NCBI RefSeq assembly: GCF_050003625.1
Contig: NC_134397.1
Span: 264,982,070 to 265,046,069 of the forward strand
Reading direction: 5' to 3'
Length of the DNA: 64,000 bases
Source: Haematobia irritans
Lineage: Eukaryota > Arthropoda > Insecta > Diptera > Muscidae
Positions within the stretch are counted from its first letter, which is position 1, and every line of letters begins with the position of its first letter. Below are positions 1 to 9,486 of this stretch, one piece after another. The notes under the pieces are model-generated. The model saw only the letters and a list, made by a program, of their open reading frames with translations, did no database searches and had not been told where the DNA came from. Both the position numbers and the translations under genes were made by a program.

Positions 1-147
1 AGCCGCGGTCAACATTTAAATGAAATTATCTTCAAAAAGTAAATGTCATGGACCAATCTAACGTTTCAAATAAAGAACCGATGAGATTTTGCAAATTTTA
101 TGCGTTTTTTTTTTTAAAAGTTATCAAGCTCTTAACAAATCACCCTT
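1..147 (+). mobile_element. rosa-type mariner (DD41D), 3' end, cut by window edge
   Basis: The first 42 bases encode the last 13 residues of the transposase (ending HLNEIIFKK, stop TAA at 40-42), identical to the ends of the three other copies here. The 3' non-coding part and terminal repeat follow. The element ends ...AATCACCCTT at 147 and is followed by TA (148-149), the expected target duplication. The rest lies left of the window, so I cannot tell whether this copy is full length. Confidence 0.9.
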
Positions 148-149
148 TA

Positions 150-520
150 GAATATGATAGACATGAAGTAATAAAACTAATATATGTATAAATATTCACA
201 AATTAAAATTATTCCCAATAAATAACATTTATATGGCCATTAGAAAATATGAACTTGGCCCATATTTATCACAGTCAAAATATAATCAATGTATTTATGC
301 ATATACCTTCTTCTTCGCTGGGTATATTCTCTACATCAAATAATAAGGGCAATAAATAAAAAGTGCATAACGATAACATTTGACATTGCTTTGTTGTAAC
401 AGCCCATTTGAAGTAGGAGCAGCAGCATAGCAAAAAATAAAAGTTAATCAGTCAATTTAATTGCGAAGACTATAACAATCAATAAAAACAACAATTACAA
501 CAAATAATAAACGATGACAA
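150..520. other. AT-rich stretch without a visible gene
   Basis: Low-complexity AT-rich DNA with short A and AAC runs. No convincing open frame. No minus-strand AATAAA was seen downstream of the candidate exon at 521-700, which weakens that exon slightly. Confidence 0.4.
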
Positions 521-700
521 CTAAAGGTGTCCGCCATAGGCGATCAGACACACAATTGTAGTGGTGAGAATACCAAGCACCAGTTGTATATAAACATTTG
601 ATTGTGCTAACCGTATGGCGAAGACGGTGAGAGCGGCGCCATTCTTGGCCACAATAACCCAGAAGTGGGATATTCCTTTGCCATAGAGATATGTTAGAAT
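521..700 (-). CDS. Candidate last coding exon of an unidentified membrane protein
   Basis: A 60-codon minus-strand frame ends in TAG (521-523). Its GC content is near 50%, against about 30% around it. It reads as two hydrophobic segments separated by a short polar patch: first around FWVIVAKNGAALTVFAI, then around YIQLVLGILTTTIVCLIAYG, ending GGHL. This looks like a membrane-spanning C-terminus. There is no ATG, so it would be an internal-to-terminal exon. An in-frame TAA (701-703) shows the exon begins inside the open stretch. One possible acceptor is the AAG just before position 675, with a CTAAC branch-point-like motif about 18 nt upstream, but its pyrimidine tract is poor. I do not recognise the family and found no upstream exon in the window. 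A pseudogene fragment is an alternative. Confidence 0.4.
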   Translation of the reverse strand: MLTYLYGKGISHFWVIVAKNGAALTVFAIRLAQSNVYIQLVLGILTTTIVCLIAYGGHL

Positions 701-1222
701 TTATAGCTGTCCGAGTTTTCGTCTTATCGTTTGGTATTTCGTATAATATAATTTATCTATATTTGTTTTAGCGTTTAACACTGATAGCTGTCGATTACGA
801 GGAAGAAGTGTACAAAACAATTGTGGTCTTTATGAATTTCAAAAATTTTGTTCTACAAATGTTTAACATTAAATTAGCTTAGGAACTCCTAAACGAAATA
901 GGCATTTCGTTTGCTGTTATTTCTAGATTGGAGAAAACTTCGCAACAGCATTGCCAGCTTGACATTTGTTCAATAAAATTTGTTTCAATCACAATAGCTG
1001 ATTCCTGTGGAATGTCCATTTAAAGGCAGACCTTTATATTAACAATTCAAAAAAATTCGGTTTTTCGCATTGAAATATCCGTTGTTATATTAATAAAATA
1101 GTGTTCGTATGAATATATACTTTAAAGAAGTATACTAGGATCCAATATATATATCCTATCTAGCTTTAAATCTAGTATCAGCAAAACTAAAATTACGATA
1201 CCGCATTTACGATATATATATA
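701..1222. other. Stretch without a secure gene; one decayed repeat fragment
   Basis: Around 940-1010 a 'gcattgccagcttgac...cacaatagct' stretch resembles the middle of the GGGCTGTTTTC-type element at 4511-4927. A plus-strand acceptor-like TTTGTTTTAG (about 760-769) precedes a 36-codon open frame, but nothing else supports an exon. The rest is AT-rich. Confidence 0.3.
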
Positions 1223-1224
1223 TA

Positions 1225-2165
1225 AAGGGTGATTTGTTAAGAGCTTGATAACTTTTTTTTTAAAAAAAACGCATAAAATTTGCAAAATCTCATCGATTCT
1301 TTATTTGAAACGTTAGATTGGTCCATGACATTTACTTTTTGAAGATAATTTCATTTAAATGTTGACCGCGGCTGCGTCTTAGGTGGTCCATTCGGAAAGT
1401 CCAATTTTGGGCAACTTTTTCGAGCATTTCGGCCGGAATAGCCCGAATTTCTTCGGAAATGTTGTCTTCCAAAGCTGGAATAGTTGCTGGCTTATTTCTG
1501 TAGACTTTAGACTTGACGTAGCCCCACAAAAAATAGTCTAAAGGCGTCAAATCGCATGATCTTGGTGGCCAACTTACCGGTCCATTTCTTGAGATGAATT
1601 GTTCTCCGAAGTTTTCCCTCAAAATGGCCATAGAATCGCGAGCTGTGTGGCATGTAGCGCCATCTTGTTGAAACCACATGTCAACCAAGTTCAGTTCTTC
1701 CATTTTTGGCAACAAAAAGTTTGTTAGCATCGAACGATAGCGATCGCCATTCACCGTAACGTTGCGTCCAACAGCATCTTTGAAAAAATACGGTCCAATG
1801 ATTCCACCAGCGTACAAACCACACCAAACAGTGCATTTTTCGGGATGCATGGGCAGTTCTTGAACGGCTTCTGGTTGCTCTTCACTCCAAATGCGGCAAT
1901 TTTGCTTATTTACGTAGCCATTCAACCAGAAATGAGCCTCATCGCTGAACAAAATTTGTCGGACGTAAAGCGCGAAACACATTTCGAACCGAACACTGAT
2001 TTTGGTAATAAAATTCAATGATTTGCAAGCGTTGCTCGTTAGTAAGTCTATTCATGATGAAATGTCAAAGCATACTGAGCATCTTTCTCTTTGACACCAT
2101 GTCTGAAATCCCACGTGATCTGTCAAATACTAATGCATGAAAATCCTAACCTCAAAAGAATCACC

Positions 2166-2168
<3 letters not shown>
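1225..2168 (-). mobile_element. rosa-type mariner (DD41D), internally deleted copy, 944 bp
   Basis: Both ends are visible: AAGGGTGATT at 1225 and AATCACCCTT ending at 2168, flanked by TA. The target was a TA-rich simple repeat, since TATATA runs lie on both sides. It is shorter than an autonomous mariner-type element because most of the N-terminal half of the transposase gene is missing. The ends, untranslated regions and catalytic half are nearly identical to the copies at 13929 and 32019, so these insertions are young. Confidence 0.92.
1332..2055 (-). pseudogene. rosa-type mariner transposase, N-terminal deletion with frameshift
   Basis: The start at 2053-2055 gives MNRLTNEQRLQIIEFYYQNQ and continues to about RALRP. 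It then joins directly to the catalytic domain (QILFSDEAHFWLNG...) in a different frame, so the natural start reads into a stop. The catalytic half is intact: D in FSDEAHF, D in WFQQDGATCH and D in DLTPLDYF, with 41 residues between the last two. That DD41D spacing is the signature of the rosa group. The DNA-binding helix-turn-helix region (about 100-130 residues) is lost. Binding and activity are not expected, but the ends could be mobilised by a complete relative. Confidence 0.9.

Positions 2169-2256
<88 letters not shown>
2169..2256. repeat. (TA)n microsatellite, about 44 units
   Basis: Uninterrupted TA dinucleotides adjoin the rosa copy. TATATATATA also lies on the element's other side (1212-1224), so the mariner landed inside this array. 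Confidence 0.97.
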
Positions 2257-2259
<3 letters not shown>

Positions 2260-2288
2260 TAATATACCAGTTAATTTATAGATAATTA

Positions 2289-2466
2289 CAGTGAAACCTC
2301 TCCAACTTGGACACTCTGAAAATCGGGCACCTCCCAAATGTGGATAGTTGTCTAGGGACGTTTGCAATATATAAACACATTAAAATTAACCTCTTAAAGC
2401 TTGACACCTCCCAACTGTGGACAAAATTTAGGCGACCGTGGGTGTCCACCTTTCAGAGGTTTCACT
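2289..2466. mobile_element. MITE with CAGTGAAACCTCT ends (pogo-like?)
   Basis: Inverted ends CAGTGAAACCTCTCCAACTT...GGACAC and GTGTCCACC...AGAGGTTTCACT face each other over about 178 bp. There is no coding capacity. CAGT-beginning ends suggest a pogo/Tigger relationship, which is inference. The left flank ends in TA but the right flank does not, so the right border may be eroded. Confidence 0.6.
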
Positions 2467-2539
2467 TTCCATAGTCTTTGGTATAGATCTGGCGGGATGA
2501 GATGATTCAATATTGATCTTATATGGTAATTTCTTTACT

Positions 2540-2735
2540 TTAAAGCAGTTTTTCTTGACTCCAAAGACACGTCTTTAGCGGAGGGATGCAAATTTCCAAA
2601 ATTCGTGGCGTATACTTCATGAAAAAAAATCTAAAGCAATGTTTTTAATTAAAACTTTATTATTTTAAAGAAATTTGTTCATAATTTTTTTTAGGAAATA
2701 TTTTGGTAATATGTTTCCTGTGTAGGTTTCTCACA
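2540..2735. repeat. Fragment of CACTGAAAAA-end TA-family element
   Basis: Stretches such as 'cggagggatgcaaatttcc' and 'ttattttaaagaaatttgt' match the interior of the elements at 18640-19114, 38.9-39.4 kb and 40891-41546. The ends are decayed. Confidence 0.5.
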
Positions 2736-2789
2736 AAGTGAATAATATTTACTACGATTATTTAAGACACTTTAATCACAATAAAAGCT

Positions 2790-2945
2790 ATTGTGAATTG
2801 AAGGCAAGTCACTTTGTAAAAATTCAAGTTGGCAATACCGGCAAGAATTGTTCCGATGAGATCTTCTGAATAGAAATCCAGTGAAACGATGTTTTAGATA
2901 GGTCCTACAAACGCTACATCTAGTACTGCAAAAAACAGTTATATT
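2790..2945. repeat. Decayed fragment of the GGGCTGTTTTC-end element
   Basis: Shares 'cacaataaaagctattgtgaa' (20-base core), 'ggcaataccggc' and 'gatgagatcttctgaatag'-like blocks in the same order as the intact copy at 4511-4927. No ends are preserved. Confidence 0.5.
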
Positions 2946-3546
2946 TTGCAAATAGAGTTAATCAGTTCTTCCTTGGTATAGATATTGGTAAAATAATGAC
3001 ACGTGACTTTAGATAACACAGAAAATATAAGCAGAGGAAGGCTAGACCAAAATAGAGATAGTCATTCTCCAGTGTATATCAAATATTTCTGTTAATTGAT
3101 TGGTAAACGAACTTGCATCGCAATGGGATAATTATTTTCATTTAGTTTTGGCGTTAAAAAATTCCCAAAATGTAAACAAATTCGCACATTAAACTAAAAA
3201 ACAAAATATAATAACTATAATAATAAAAATCAGTTTAATAATTCCATACAGCGATATTCAAATAAATATATAAATGTTTGCAATTAGAAAAAAAATTGCA
3301 AATGAATAACAAAACGCATATACAATAAGTTATATATGGTGTCAATTTTTATGGCAGATATTAACCAAAAATATTGAATAGCAGCCCAAAGGTATTTGGC
3401 TCGTGCCGAAGCGATTATTCGATCAATGTAACTGTTTTGTATCGGTTGCGTGTTGTGCATTGATCGAGAGGTGTCAAGTGTAGAGTTTTTCTTCAGTATT
3501 TTATCTATAGCATTTGTGAGTGTGTAATTTAGATAAGGAATCAAAA

Positions 3547-3588
3547 ATGTTTTGGCGTTGGTGGTATACAAGTGAAACCGAAGTAAGT
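3547..3588 (+). CDS. Candidate first coding exon (12 codons) with splice donor
   Basis: ATG at 3547 sits in a good fly start context (CAAAAATG) and encodes MFWRWWYTSETE. Codon GAA (3580-3582) is followed directly by GTAAGT (3583-3588), a near-consensus 5' splice site. Read without splicing, the frame stops seven codons later, so splicing is the only way it could be a real start. Upstream, about 150 bp of relatively GC-balanced sequence could be 5' UTR. It includes an ATGTAA start-stop at 3426 and a TCAGTA initiator-like motif near 3494. The tryptophan-rich N-terminus is unusual and I do not recognise it. No later exon in phase 0 was found. Two recursive-splice candidates on the same strand (12574, 37113) support a very long first intron. 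A chance ATG plus GTAAGT remains possible. Confidence 0.42.
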
Positions 3589-4113
3589 AAAAAAAAGCAG
3601 TGAAAACAATTAGCCGATATAAACAAACAAAAAACTAACAAAAAGAACTATTACTCGAAAAAAAAGAATATATAAATAAAAATACACATTTGTGTTTTGA
3701 TGTCTGATTTTCCCAGTCAAATTTGATATAAAAGATATATTTAGTAATATTTCTTAAGTAAAACATACTATCTGGTGCAAAACTTTCTCTAGAAGTTATT
3801 ATGATAATGCATTGCTATTTATGCTAATGTAATTTTCGGTAGCATTAAATTCCGCAAGCTAGTACCTTTATGAAATTTTTTGTCCATAACAGTGTTGTCA
3901 AAAACATATGTTGGAGAGACGTTGGTAACTCATCACAGCAACATTCTTATTGTTGCTGTGTTTGTACAAGTTTTAAGAAGACAAAATTAACAAATAACAA
4001 ATTATTTGAGGAATATTTGGAAAAAAATATCAAAAATTTTTAGCAGCTATTAGCTGCTATTTTTTTTTTTAGGACTTACCGACCGACCTTAACAAATATG
4101 AACTATTGGCGAA
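3589..4113. other. Intron-like AT-rich DNA, no gene seen
   Basis: AT-rich sequence directly after the candidate donor. No open frame of note and no recognisable repeat end before the CATAGACC-type copy at about 4114. Confidence 0.4.
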
Positions 4114-4492
4114 AAATGTATAGACGTCTTTTGACAATTCACAATGATTTTGTTTATTTGCAATGCGCAGTCATCGCACTCAATTGCGCAGTCAAGTGAC
4201 TCAATTTCTCAAAGATTTTCTGAAATAACAAGATGTCTATATGCTTCCTCTTTTTTCCAATAGGCTCATGAGTTTAGGTCCATACAAAGAAACCTGCCAA
4301 CAAGCAAAATAGATAACGAACATGTGTGAAGTCGTGCGGTTTTATCTATTCAAGAACAAGAGGCAATTTGGATATCTTGTTATAATTACAAAGTCTTTGC
4401 AATTTCAGACGAAAAAGAGCCATCTACGGTGTGCAGACAAACCGCAGTGCTGTGAATTCACATAAGACGTCTACACATTTTCTTGGTCTATG
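4114..4492. mobile_element. Diverged CATAGACCAAG-family MITE
   Basis: Shares the family interior ('gcgcagtcatcgcactcaat', 'gacgaaaaagagccatctac', 'gtgtgcagacaaac') and the right end TTCTTGGTCTATG at 4480-4492. The left end is degraded (TGTATAGACGTC). It carries an extra internal segment absent from the young copies at 7554, 17229 and 17630. Confidence 0.7.
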
Positions 4493-4510
4493 GCATTGCT
4501 GAACAAGAAG

Positions 4511-4927
4511 AGGGCTGTTTTCTTTTAGCACTGGATATGCTAAGCCGTTAAGGACTAAAATAAAACAGAGTACTCGTTTATCCAGGACATCTCCAAAAAT
4601 ATGCAACACTATCATCAGCTGTTTAAAAACAACCATAGAAAAGAAGTGAAATCATGCATTTTTAATGTATGAAATGCTTCAATTAGTAATAAACATTTAC
4701 TGCTGCGATTATTTATGACACTGTATCACTTTGAATTTCATGTTTTTAGATAAAATAGTCACAATAAATTGCTATTGTGAATCGAAGAAGCGTCACTTTA
4801 TCCAAATACAATCTGGCAACATCGGCGCGACTTGCACTGATGAGATGTTCTGGATAGAACACCAGTGCAACGATGTTCTGGATAGCCCATACAAATGTTA
4901 CATCCAGTGCAAGAAGAAAACAGCCCT
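4511..4927. mobile_element. GGGCTGTTTTC-end DNA transposon (417 bp), 3-bp duplication
   Basis: Left end AGGGCTGTTTTCTTTTAGCA and right end TGCAAGAAGAAAACAGCCCT form a long inverted repeat that also includes CACTGGAT/ATCCAGTG. AAG flanks both sides (4508-4510 and 4928-4930). There is no transposase. Relatives lie at 28440-29468 and, in part, near 2.8, 20.0, 20.7 and 31.0 kb. The superfamily is unassigned. Confidence 0.75.
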
Positions 4928-4938
4928 AAGGTTAAATC

Positions 4939-5315
4939 CATAGACATTATAACACATAGATGATCCACTATTCTCTTTAAAAAAAATGTGTCAGTTCCAA
5001 AAATGAATTTTCTGACATTTCGTTTTGATTTTTTCGTAAAGAGTCAGTCCCAAACTTAAATTTTCGTGCATTTGCTTTTGTGTTGTTCGTAAAGAGGAAT
5101 GCTGCTCAAAATAAAATTTCGTATTTTCGCCGTTTTGGTCACAATTTTTCTTTTCAAATATGAACTTTTAATATATTAATGTATTTATAAATCCTCTGGT
5201 GCATCATAAACGTTCTAATTTTGTGTAAAATTGGCAAATTACAAAAAGGAAAACGAAAGAGAATGTAAGCGTGCTCTTATTTGTCTCGTATATTCTTAAT
5301 CTTCGGAACTGTCAA
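4939..5315. mobile_element. Truncated copy of the CATAGACCTTATAATACATAG element
   Basis: The left end CATAGACATTATAACACATAG and the interior match the complete 376-bp copy at 9103-9478 ('tctgacatttcgttttgatt', 'gcatttgcttttgtgttgtt'). The right end is missing; the sequence passes into another repeat near 5325. Confidence 0.75.
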
Positions 5316-5324
5316 ACATAGTTT

Positions 5325-6010
5325 AAGATGTCAAAATCATATGTTTATGGTGGTTGCTGCTCTCCAAATGACACTGCATAGCAAATGCATCTAAAACCAA
5401 CTCACGCATTCATAACTGGAGAATTAATCGGAGATCACTTTAGCATCTTGATAAAATATTCCACTCCAAATGTACCACGCACATCAGTTTTTAAACTGCA
5501 TCATAAACTGTATTTGTTAATAGCTGGCGAAGAGCCATTTGACTGACATCCATTCTTAACTTTGGTGGGTATTATAGACTTACAGCCTGTTTCTTTAGGT
5601 CGAACGAACTCTATCGATCGACTGAAATGCACAGAAACAGCTGATTTTTGGTTATAAATTCAGCTATAATTATCCATTTCAGTTGATCGATAGAGCTCGT
5701 TCGACATACAGAAACAGGCTGTAATTTGTCGCATATCAGCGTTCCTCGTATGAATTATCCACTTCGCAATCACTCATAGGTGACGCAATTAAATTTGAAC
5801 CTTCACTTTTCTCTGGGTTTTGAATTATTTGAAAGAATAAATTATTGCCACTTGGACAATTGTCAATTGGACAATTGAAAGAATAAATAATTGCCACTTT
5901 TACCAATGCCATACGATTCTTTTTCAGCTGATTTTGACTTCTTAAAATTGTAAACAACACATTGTTTTTGTAATTGTGATTCAACCTCTTTATTCAGACA
6001 CGGTCTATGG
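5325..6010. repeat. Dispersed repeat, paralogue of 17995-18510
   Basis: Collinear with 17995-18510 over 'caaaatcatatgtttatggt', 'ctccaaatgacactgcatag', 'cacgcacatcagtttttaaa' and 'gattttgacttcttaaaatt'. The 139-bp MITE at 5583-5721 is present here and absent from the paralogue. There is no coding content; family unknown. Confidence 0.7.
5583..5721. mobile_element. 139-bp MITE, CAGCCTGTTTCT ends
   Basis: Nearly perfect inverted repeats of about 40 bp: CAGCCTGTTTCTTTAGGTCG...CTGAAATG against CATTTCAG...CGACATACAGAAACAGGCTG. TA flanks both sides (5581-5582, 5722-5723). The paralogous repeat at about 18245 lacks it, giving an empty site. A fragment of the same MITE lies at 15665-15735. Confidence 0.85.
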
Positions 6011-6106
6011 TATTACTCGATGTGTAAAAATATGCCTCTGTTAGTTTTGTACAGGATGGATGGATGGCCTTGAAACGTCTATCTCTTTATCTATGGTATT
6101 GCATAG

Positions 6107-6457
6107 GGAGCCACCGTGGTGCAATGGTTAGCATGCCCGCCTTGCATACACAAGGTCGTGGGTTCGATTCCTGCTTTGACCGAACACCAAAAAAGTTTTT
6201 CAGCGGTGGATTATCCCACCTCAGTAATGCTTGTGACATTTCTGAGGGTTTCAAAGCTTCTCTAAGTGGTTTCACTGGAATGTGGAACGCCGTTCGGACT
6301 CAGCTATAAAAAGGAGGTCCCTTGTCATTGAGCTTAACATGGAATCGGGCAGCACTCAGTGATAAGAGAGAAGTTCACCACTGTGGTATCACAATGGACT
6401 GAATAGTCTAAGTGAGCCTGATACATCGGGCTGCCACATAACCTAACCTAACCTAAC
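6107..6457 (+). mobile_element. tRNA-derived SINE, full-length copy with 16-bp target duplication
   Basis: The head GGAGCCACCGTGGTGCAATG is tRNA-like. Box A is TGGTGCAATGG and box B is GGTTCGATTCC (about 6164-6174), an internal RNA polymerase III promoter at normal spacing. A non-tRNA body follows, containing CAGCGGTGGATTATCCCACC and TATAAAAAGGAGGTCCCTTG. The tail is repeated CCTAA. A perfect 16-bp duplication CTATGGTATTGCATAG flanks it (6091-6106, 6458-6473), the mark of target-primed reverse transcription. Its long open frames are only readings of the SINE. Mobilisation would need a partner LINE, not seen here. Confidence 0.93.
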
Positions 6458-6467
6458 CTATGGTATT

Positions 6468-6817
6468 GCATAGATCAAGAAATGTATATGCTATATCTAA
6501 AATCAATTCACAATGATTTTGCTTGTTTGCAGTGTACATGCATTGCTCTAAACTGCGCATACATTACTGTAAAGTGCAAATATGATCCGCACAATTTATC
6601 TTGGGAGAACGAGAATTGCCGGGCAAATCACTCAATGTTCTTGTAAAAAAACCTGGATTCGCCTACTTTTTTTGTTTTTAGTGGAAAAAGACGAAAAATA
6701 ACAAACAAGAAAAAATCAAATTATTATTTTGCCGGAAATGGTGCGCCATCTATGATGTGCAGACAAACAACAGCGCTGTGAATTGTCATGAGGCGTCTGT
6801 ACCTTTCTTGGTCTATG
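6468..6817. mobile_element. Diverged CATAGACCAAG-family MITE, 350 bp
   Basis: Left end CATAGATCAAGAAATGTATA, right end TTTCTTGGTCTATG. The interior has the family block 'ttgcagtgtacatgcattgc' and 'gccatctatgatgtgcagac'. Its left terminus overlaps the right-hand target duplication of the SINE at 6107, so the SINE inserted at its border later. Confidence 0.75.
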
Positions 6818-7436
6818 ATATTCTTCTAAGCGATAGGCGAAACACGAACACTTGAGATTTATTCCAGTCCAAAATGAGAAGAATGAAGTTATTTTTTTAA
6901 TTCCTTTATTTGCATGATTTTACTATTGGATAAAGAACCGAATAATTTAAACATATATTTATGAATTATAATGTTAGGGTGTGAAAATGTTTGAATGAAA
7001 TCTCATCGAGTAGAGAATAACAAAGGTTCCATTGACGATTTGAGCTTTTAAATCTACAAAACAAGTTTCAGATCATGCATGAAAATCTTTGATACAAACA
7101 AGAATGAAATAAAATTAAAAACGAACTGCTATATCTTTGCTTTCGGCAAATTTTAAATATGTAGCCCTCGCAAATATTACTTCCTAATTTTTGTTTTATG
7201 ACAATTGGGCGTCGTTCGTAATTGTCAACAAAGCTCATATCAAAAGATGGATTTAAAACGATAAGTGTCATCTACAATTTGGGTAGAGCATAGGAAGAAA
7301 TAGTTAGTTCTTCATAAGAGCCGACATTTAATTCTATTATATAATAATTTTTTAAGAAAATATTTTGTCACATATTTGTTTCAAACTGAGAACAATAAAC
7401 GGCCACCGCAAACAACAATACAAGTGTTCGTCATTA
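6818..7436. other. AT-rich stretch; short fragment of AGCGATAGGCG element
   Basis: 'agcgataggcgaaacacgaa' at about 6828 matches an end of the element at 27561-27961. The remainder shows no gene or repeat end I can support. Confidence 0.35.
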
Positions 7437-8211
7437 AGGCCGGTACTATGTTCATTCTTGCGAAAAATTTTTATAGAAACCATTATTTCGCAAATAGATA
7501 GCGGTGTATATTTAGGTAAGAGGGAGCGCTATTTAACAGTGAGCGATATGGAACATAGACCAAGAAAATATAGAGACATACCTTGATAATTCACCATGGT
7601 TTTGTTTATTTGCAGTGCGCAGTCACTCCACTCAATTGCGCAGTCAAGTGACTCAATTTATTTTTGGAAAACGAGAATTATCGTACAAATCAGTCAATTT
7701 GCATTACAAAAAAAGTGTGGATGTATAGAATTTTATAAGCTTTTTCAATATTTGGTGTTTCATCAAAAGAACAAAGGAATGAAAACAAATTAAAGCCAAA
7801 TTAAAAAATCACTCAATTGCAGACGAAAAAGAGCCATCTACGGTGTGCAGACAAACTACAGCGCTGTGAATTCACTTGAGATGTCTATACCTTCCTTGGT
7901 CTATGTATGGAATTAAGTTGGTGCTTGCAAAATTAGCATTTTATTTTACCTTGGACAATTGATCTGCTACTCCCTTGGTCCTTTGTATATTTTCGGAACA
8001 AAAATATAATCCGTGTTTGCGTTATAAACCCACACAAATAGTTTTAATAAATAAATTATTTCTTAATTCACATTGCAAATGGCGTCATGCTGTAAACGTC
8101 AGTTCAACTCGAAAAAAACAAAGTACCACAAATGGAAAAATTTCGCTAGTTTTTCGCATTTTGTGGTTTTTTATGGAGTTTCAACGCGAAAACCGAGCAG
8201 AGTACCGGTCT
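7437..8211. mobile_element. GTACTATG-family element, 3-bp TTA duplication, hosting another MITE
   Basis: Ends AGGCCGGTACTATGTTC and AGAGTACCGGTCT, with TTA on both sides (7434-7436, 8212-8214). A CATAGACCAAG-family copy (7554-7905) is nested inside. The remaining length of about 416 bp exceeds the 213-234 bp relatives at 10841, 19411, 33839 and 56613. Confidence 0.75.
7554..7905. mobile_element. CATAGACCAAG-family MITE, 352 bp, nested
   Basis: Starts CATAGACCAAGAAAATATAG and ends CCTTCCTTGGTCTATG. The flanking TATGGAA is duplicated (7547-7553, 7906-7912; 7 bp). No transposase. It interrupts the element at 7437-8211. Confidence 0.85.
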
Positions 8212-8274
8212 TTAGATATTATTGAGCTTATCTTTATATATTTTTACGAATTTTTCATAAAACAGACATCTTAA

Positions 8275-8731
8275 AACTCATAGAAAAAATCATGCACGTC
8301 GTGCTCATCTCAAAACGATTCGTTCATGAAAGTGAATCAACACACATGTGGTGTCAAACTGAGAACAGGCGGTGTCAATCTGACAACGATAAAATGACAC
8401 GATGCGTTGTCAAAACCAAAACCAGCGTTCATGATCTGAAAATGTTATGGTTACGACTTTATAAACAAAATTAAAAAAAATTTCCTGTGTTTTCTGCACC
8501 ATACGCGTTACAGTCGCCTTAGCACATTGTACCACCGAGGGAGTTGCCATAATAACATCTAACGATTATTTTAAGACTTTTCATGGCCAAAGAAAAACGA
8601 ATGCCGTTCATGAAATCGTCAACGCCCATGGACGAAATTGTGAACATTCCGTTTTGATTTTTTGTGAACGTTTCCGTTTCAATTTGTCGCAGTCCGATCA
8701 CGACTATGGAACGTAGTTTTTTCTATTAGTG
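8275..8731. mobile_element. CACTMATAGAAAAAA-end element, copy 1
   Basis: An inverted paralogue of 31339-31818. The ends are ACTCATAGAAAAAATCATGC and TTTTTTCTATTAGTG. It shares all internal blocks with the other copy, for example 'catgaaagtgaatcaacaca' and 'ggccaaagaaaaacgaatgc', but has lost the box-B half of the tRNA-like segment. The 60-codon frame inside is a coincidence shared by both copies. Confidence 0.75.
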
Positions 8732-9102
8732 AAGTCAATTCACATCTCTGTTATTTGTCTGCACATCGTGGATGACTCTTTCTTCTGCAAAAGAATGATT
8801 TTTAATTAGTCTTTAATTTTTCTTCTTAACAAATTTTGAAAAAAAAGAAGAATATAAACTTTTGTACATACAAAATATTGTGAATTAAATGAGCAAAACA
8901 TATTTTAATTTTCTATAAAGTATAAATAAGAAAAAATTGCTTGTATCGAAATGAAATTAAATATTTAAAAATTTAAATTGTGACTAGAATGGCGAATTTA
9001 CGAAAAACACAAAACGAAGTACCAGAAACTTCATATTTGGAACTGACATATTAATTTTACTGAGGGAATCGCACCATCTATATAACATATTGCCTATGTT
9101 CC

Positions 9103-9478
9103 CATAGACCTTATAATACATAGATGATCCACTATTCTCTTAAAAAAAATTGTCAGTTCCAAAAATTAATTTTCTGACATTTCGTTTTGATTTTTTCGTA
9201 AAGAGTCAGTCCCAAACATTAATTTTCGCGCATTTGCTTTTGTGTTGTTTGTAAAGAGCAATGCTGCTCAAAATTAAATTTCGTATTTTCACTGTTTCGG
9301 TCACAATTTTTTGTTCAAATATGAAGTTTTAATATATTAATTTATCTATAAATCTTCTGGTGCATCATAAACTACAAAAAGGAAAACGTGCTCTTATTTT
9401 TCTCGTTTATTCTTAATCTTCGGAACTGTCAAACATAGTTTGACACCCATGGCTCATCTATGTATTATAAGGTCTATG
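9103..9478. mobile_element. hAT-type MITE, 376 bp, CATAGACCTTATAATACATAG ends
   Basis: Perfect inverted repeat of at least 25 bp at the two ends (CATAGACCTTATAATACATA...GATGA), with a perfect 8-bp duplication TATGTTCC (9095-9102, 9479-9486). Eight-base duplications point to hAT-type transposases. Related copies are at 4939-5315 and, in part, 33140-33260. Confidence 0.88.
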
Positions 9479-9486
9479 TATGTTCC

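Noticed and set aside
771..880. Plus-strand exon RLTLIAVDYEEEVYKTIVV after TTTTAG
   Set aside because: Acceptor-like and protein-like for about 20 codons, but then AT-rich, and no upstream donor or partner exon is apparent.
2091..2367. Open frames of repeated IY across the TA array
   Set aside because: Simple-repeat translations on both strands; no coding evidence.
3284..3571. 95-codon minus-strand frame
   Set aside because: Overlaps the better-supported plus-strand start region and has no start context or domain.
6107..6180. Functional tRNA gene
   Set aside because: Boxes A and B are good, but the acceptor stem does not close and the unit is the head of a repeated SINE.
7513..7525. Third ratchet site at TTTAGGTAAGAG
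   Set aside because: No pyrimidine tract upstream and it lies inside a transposon.
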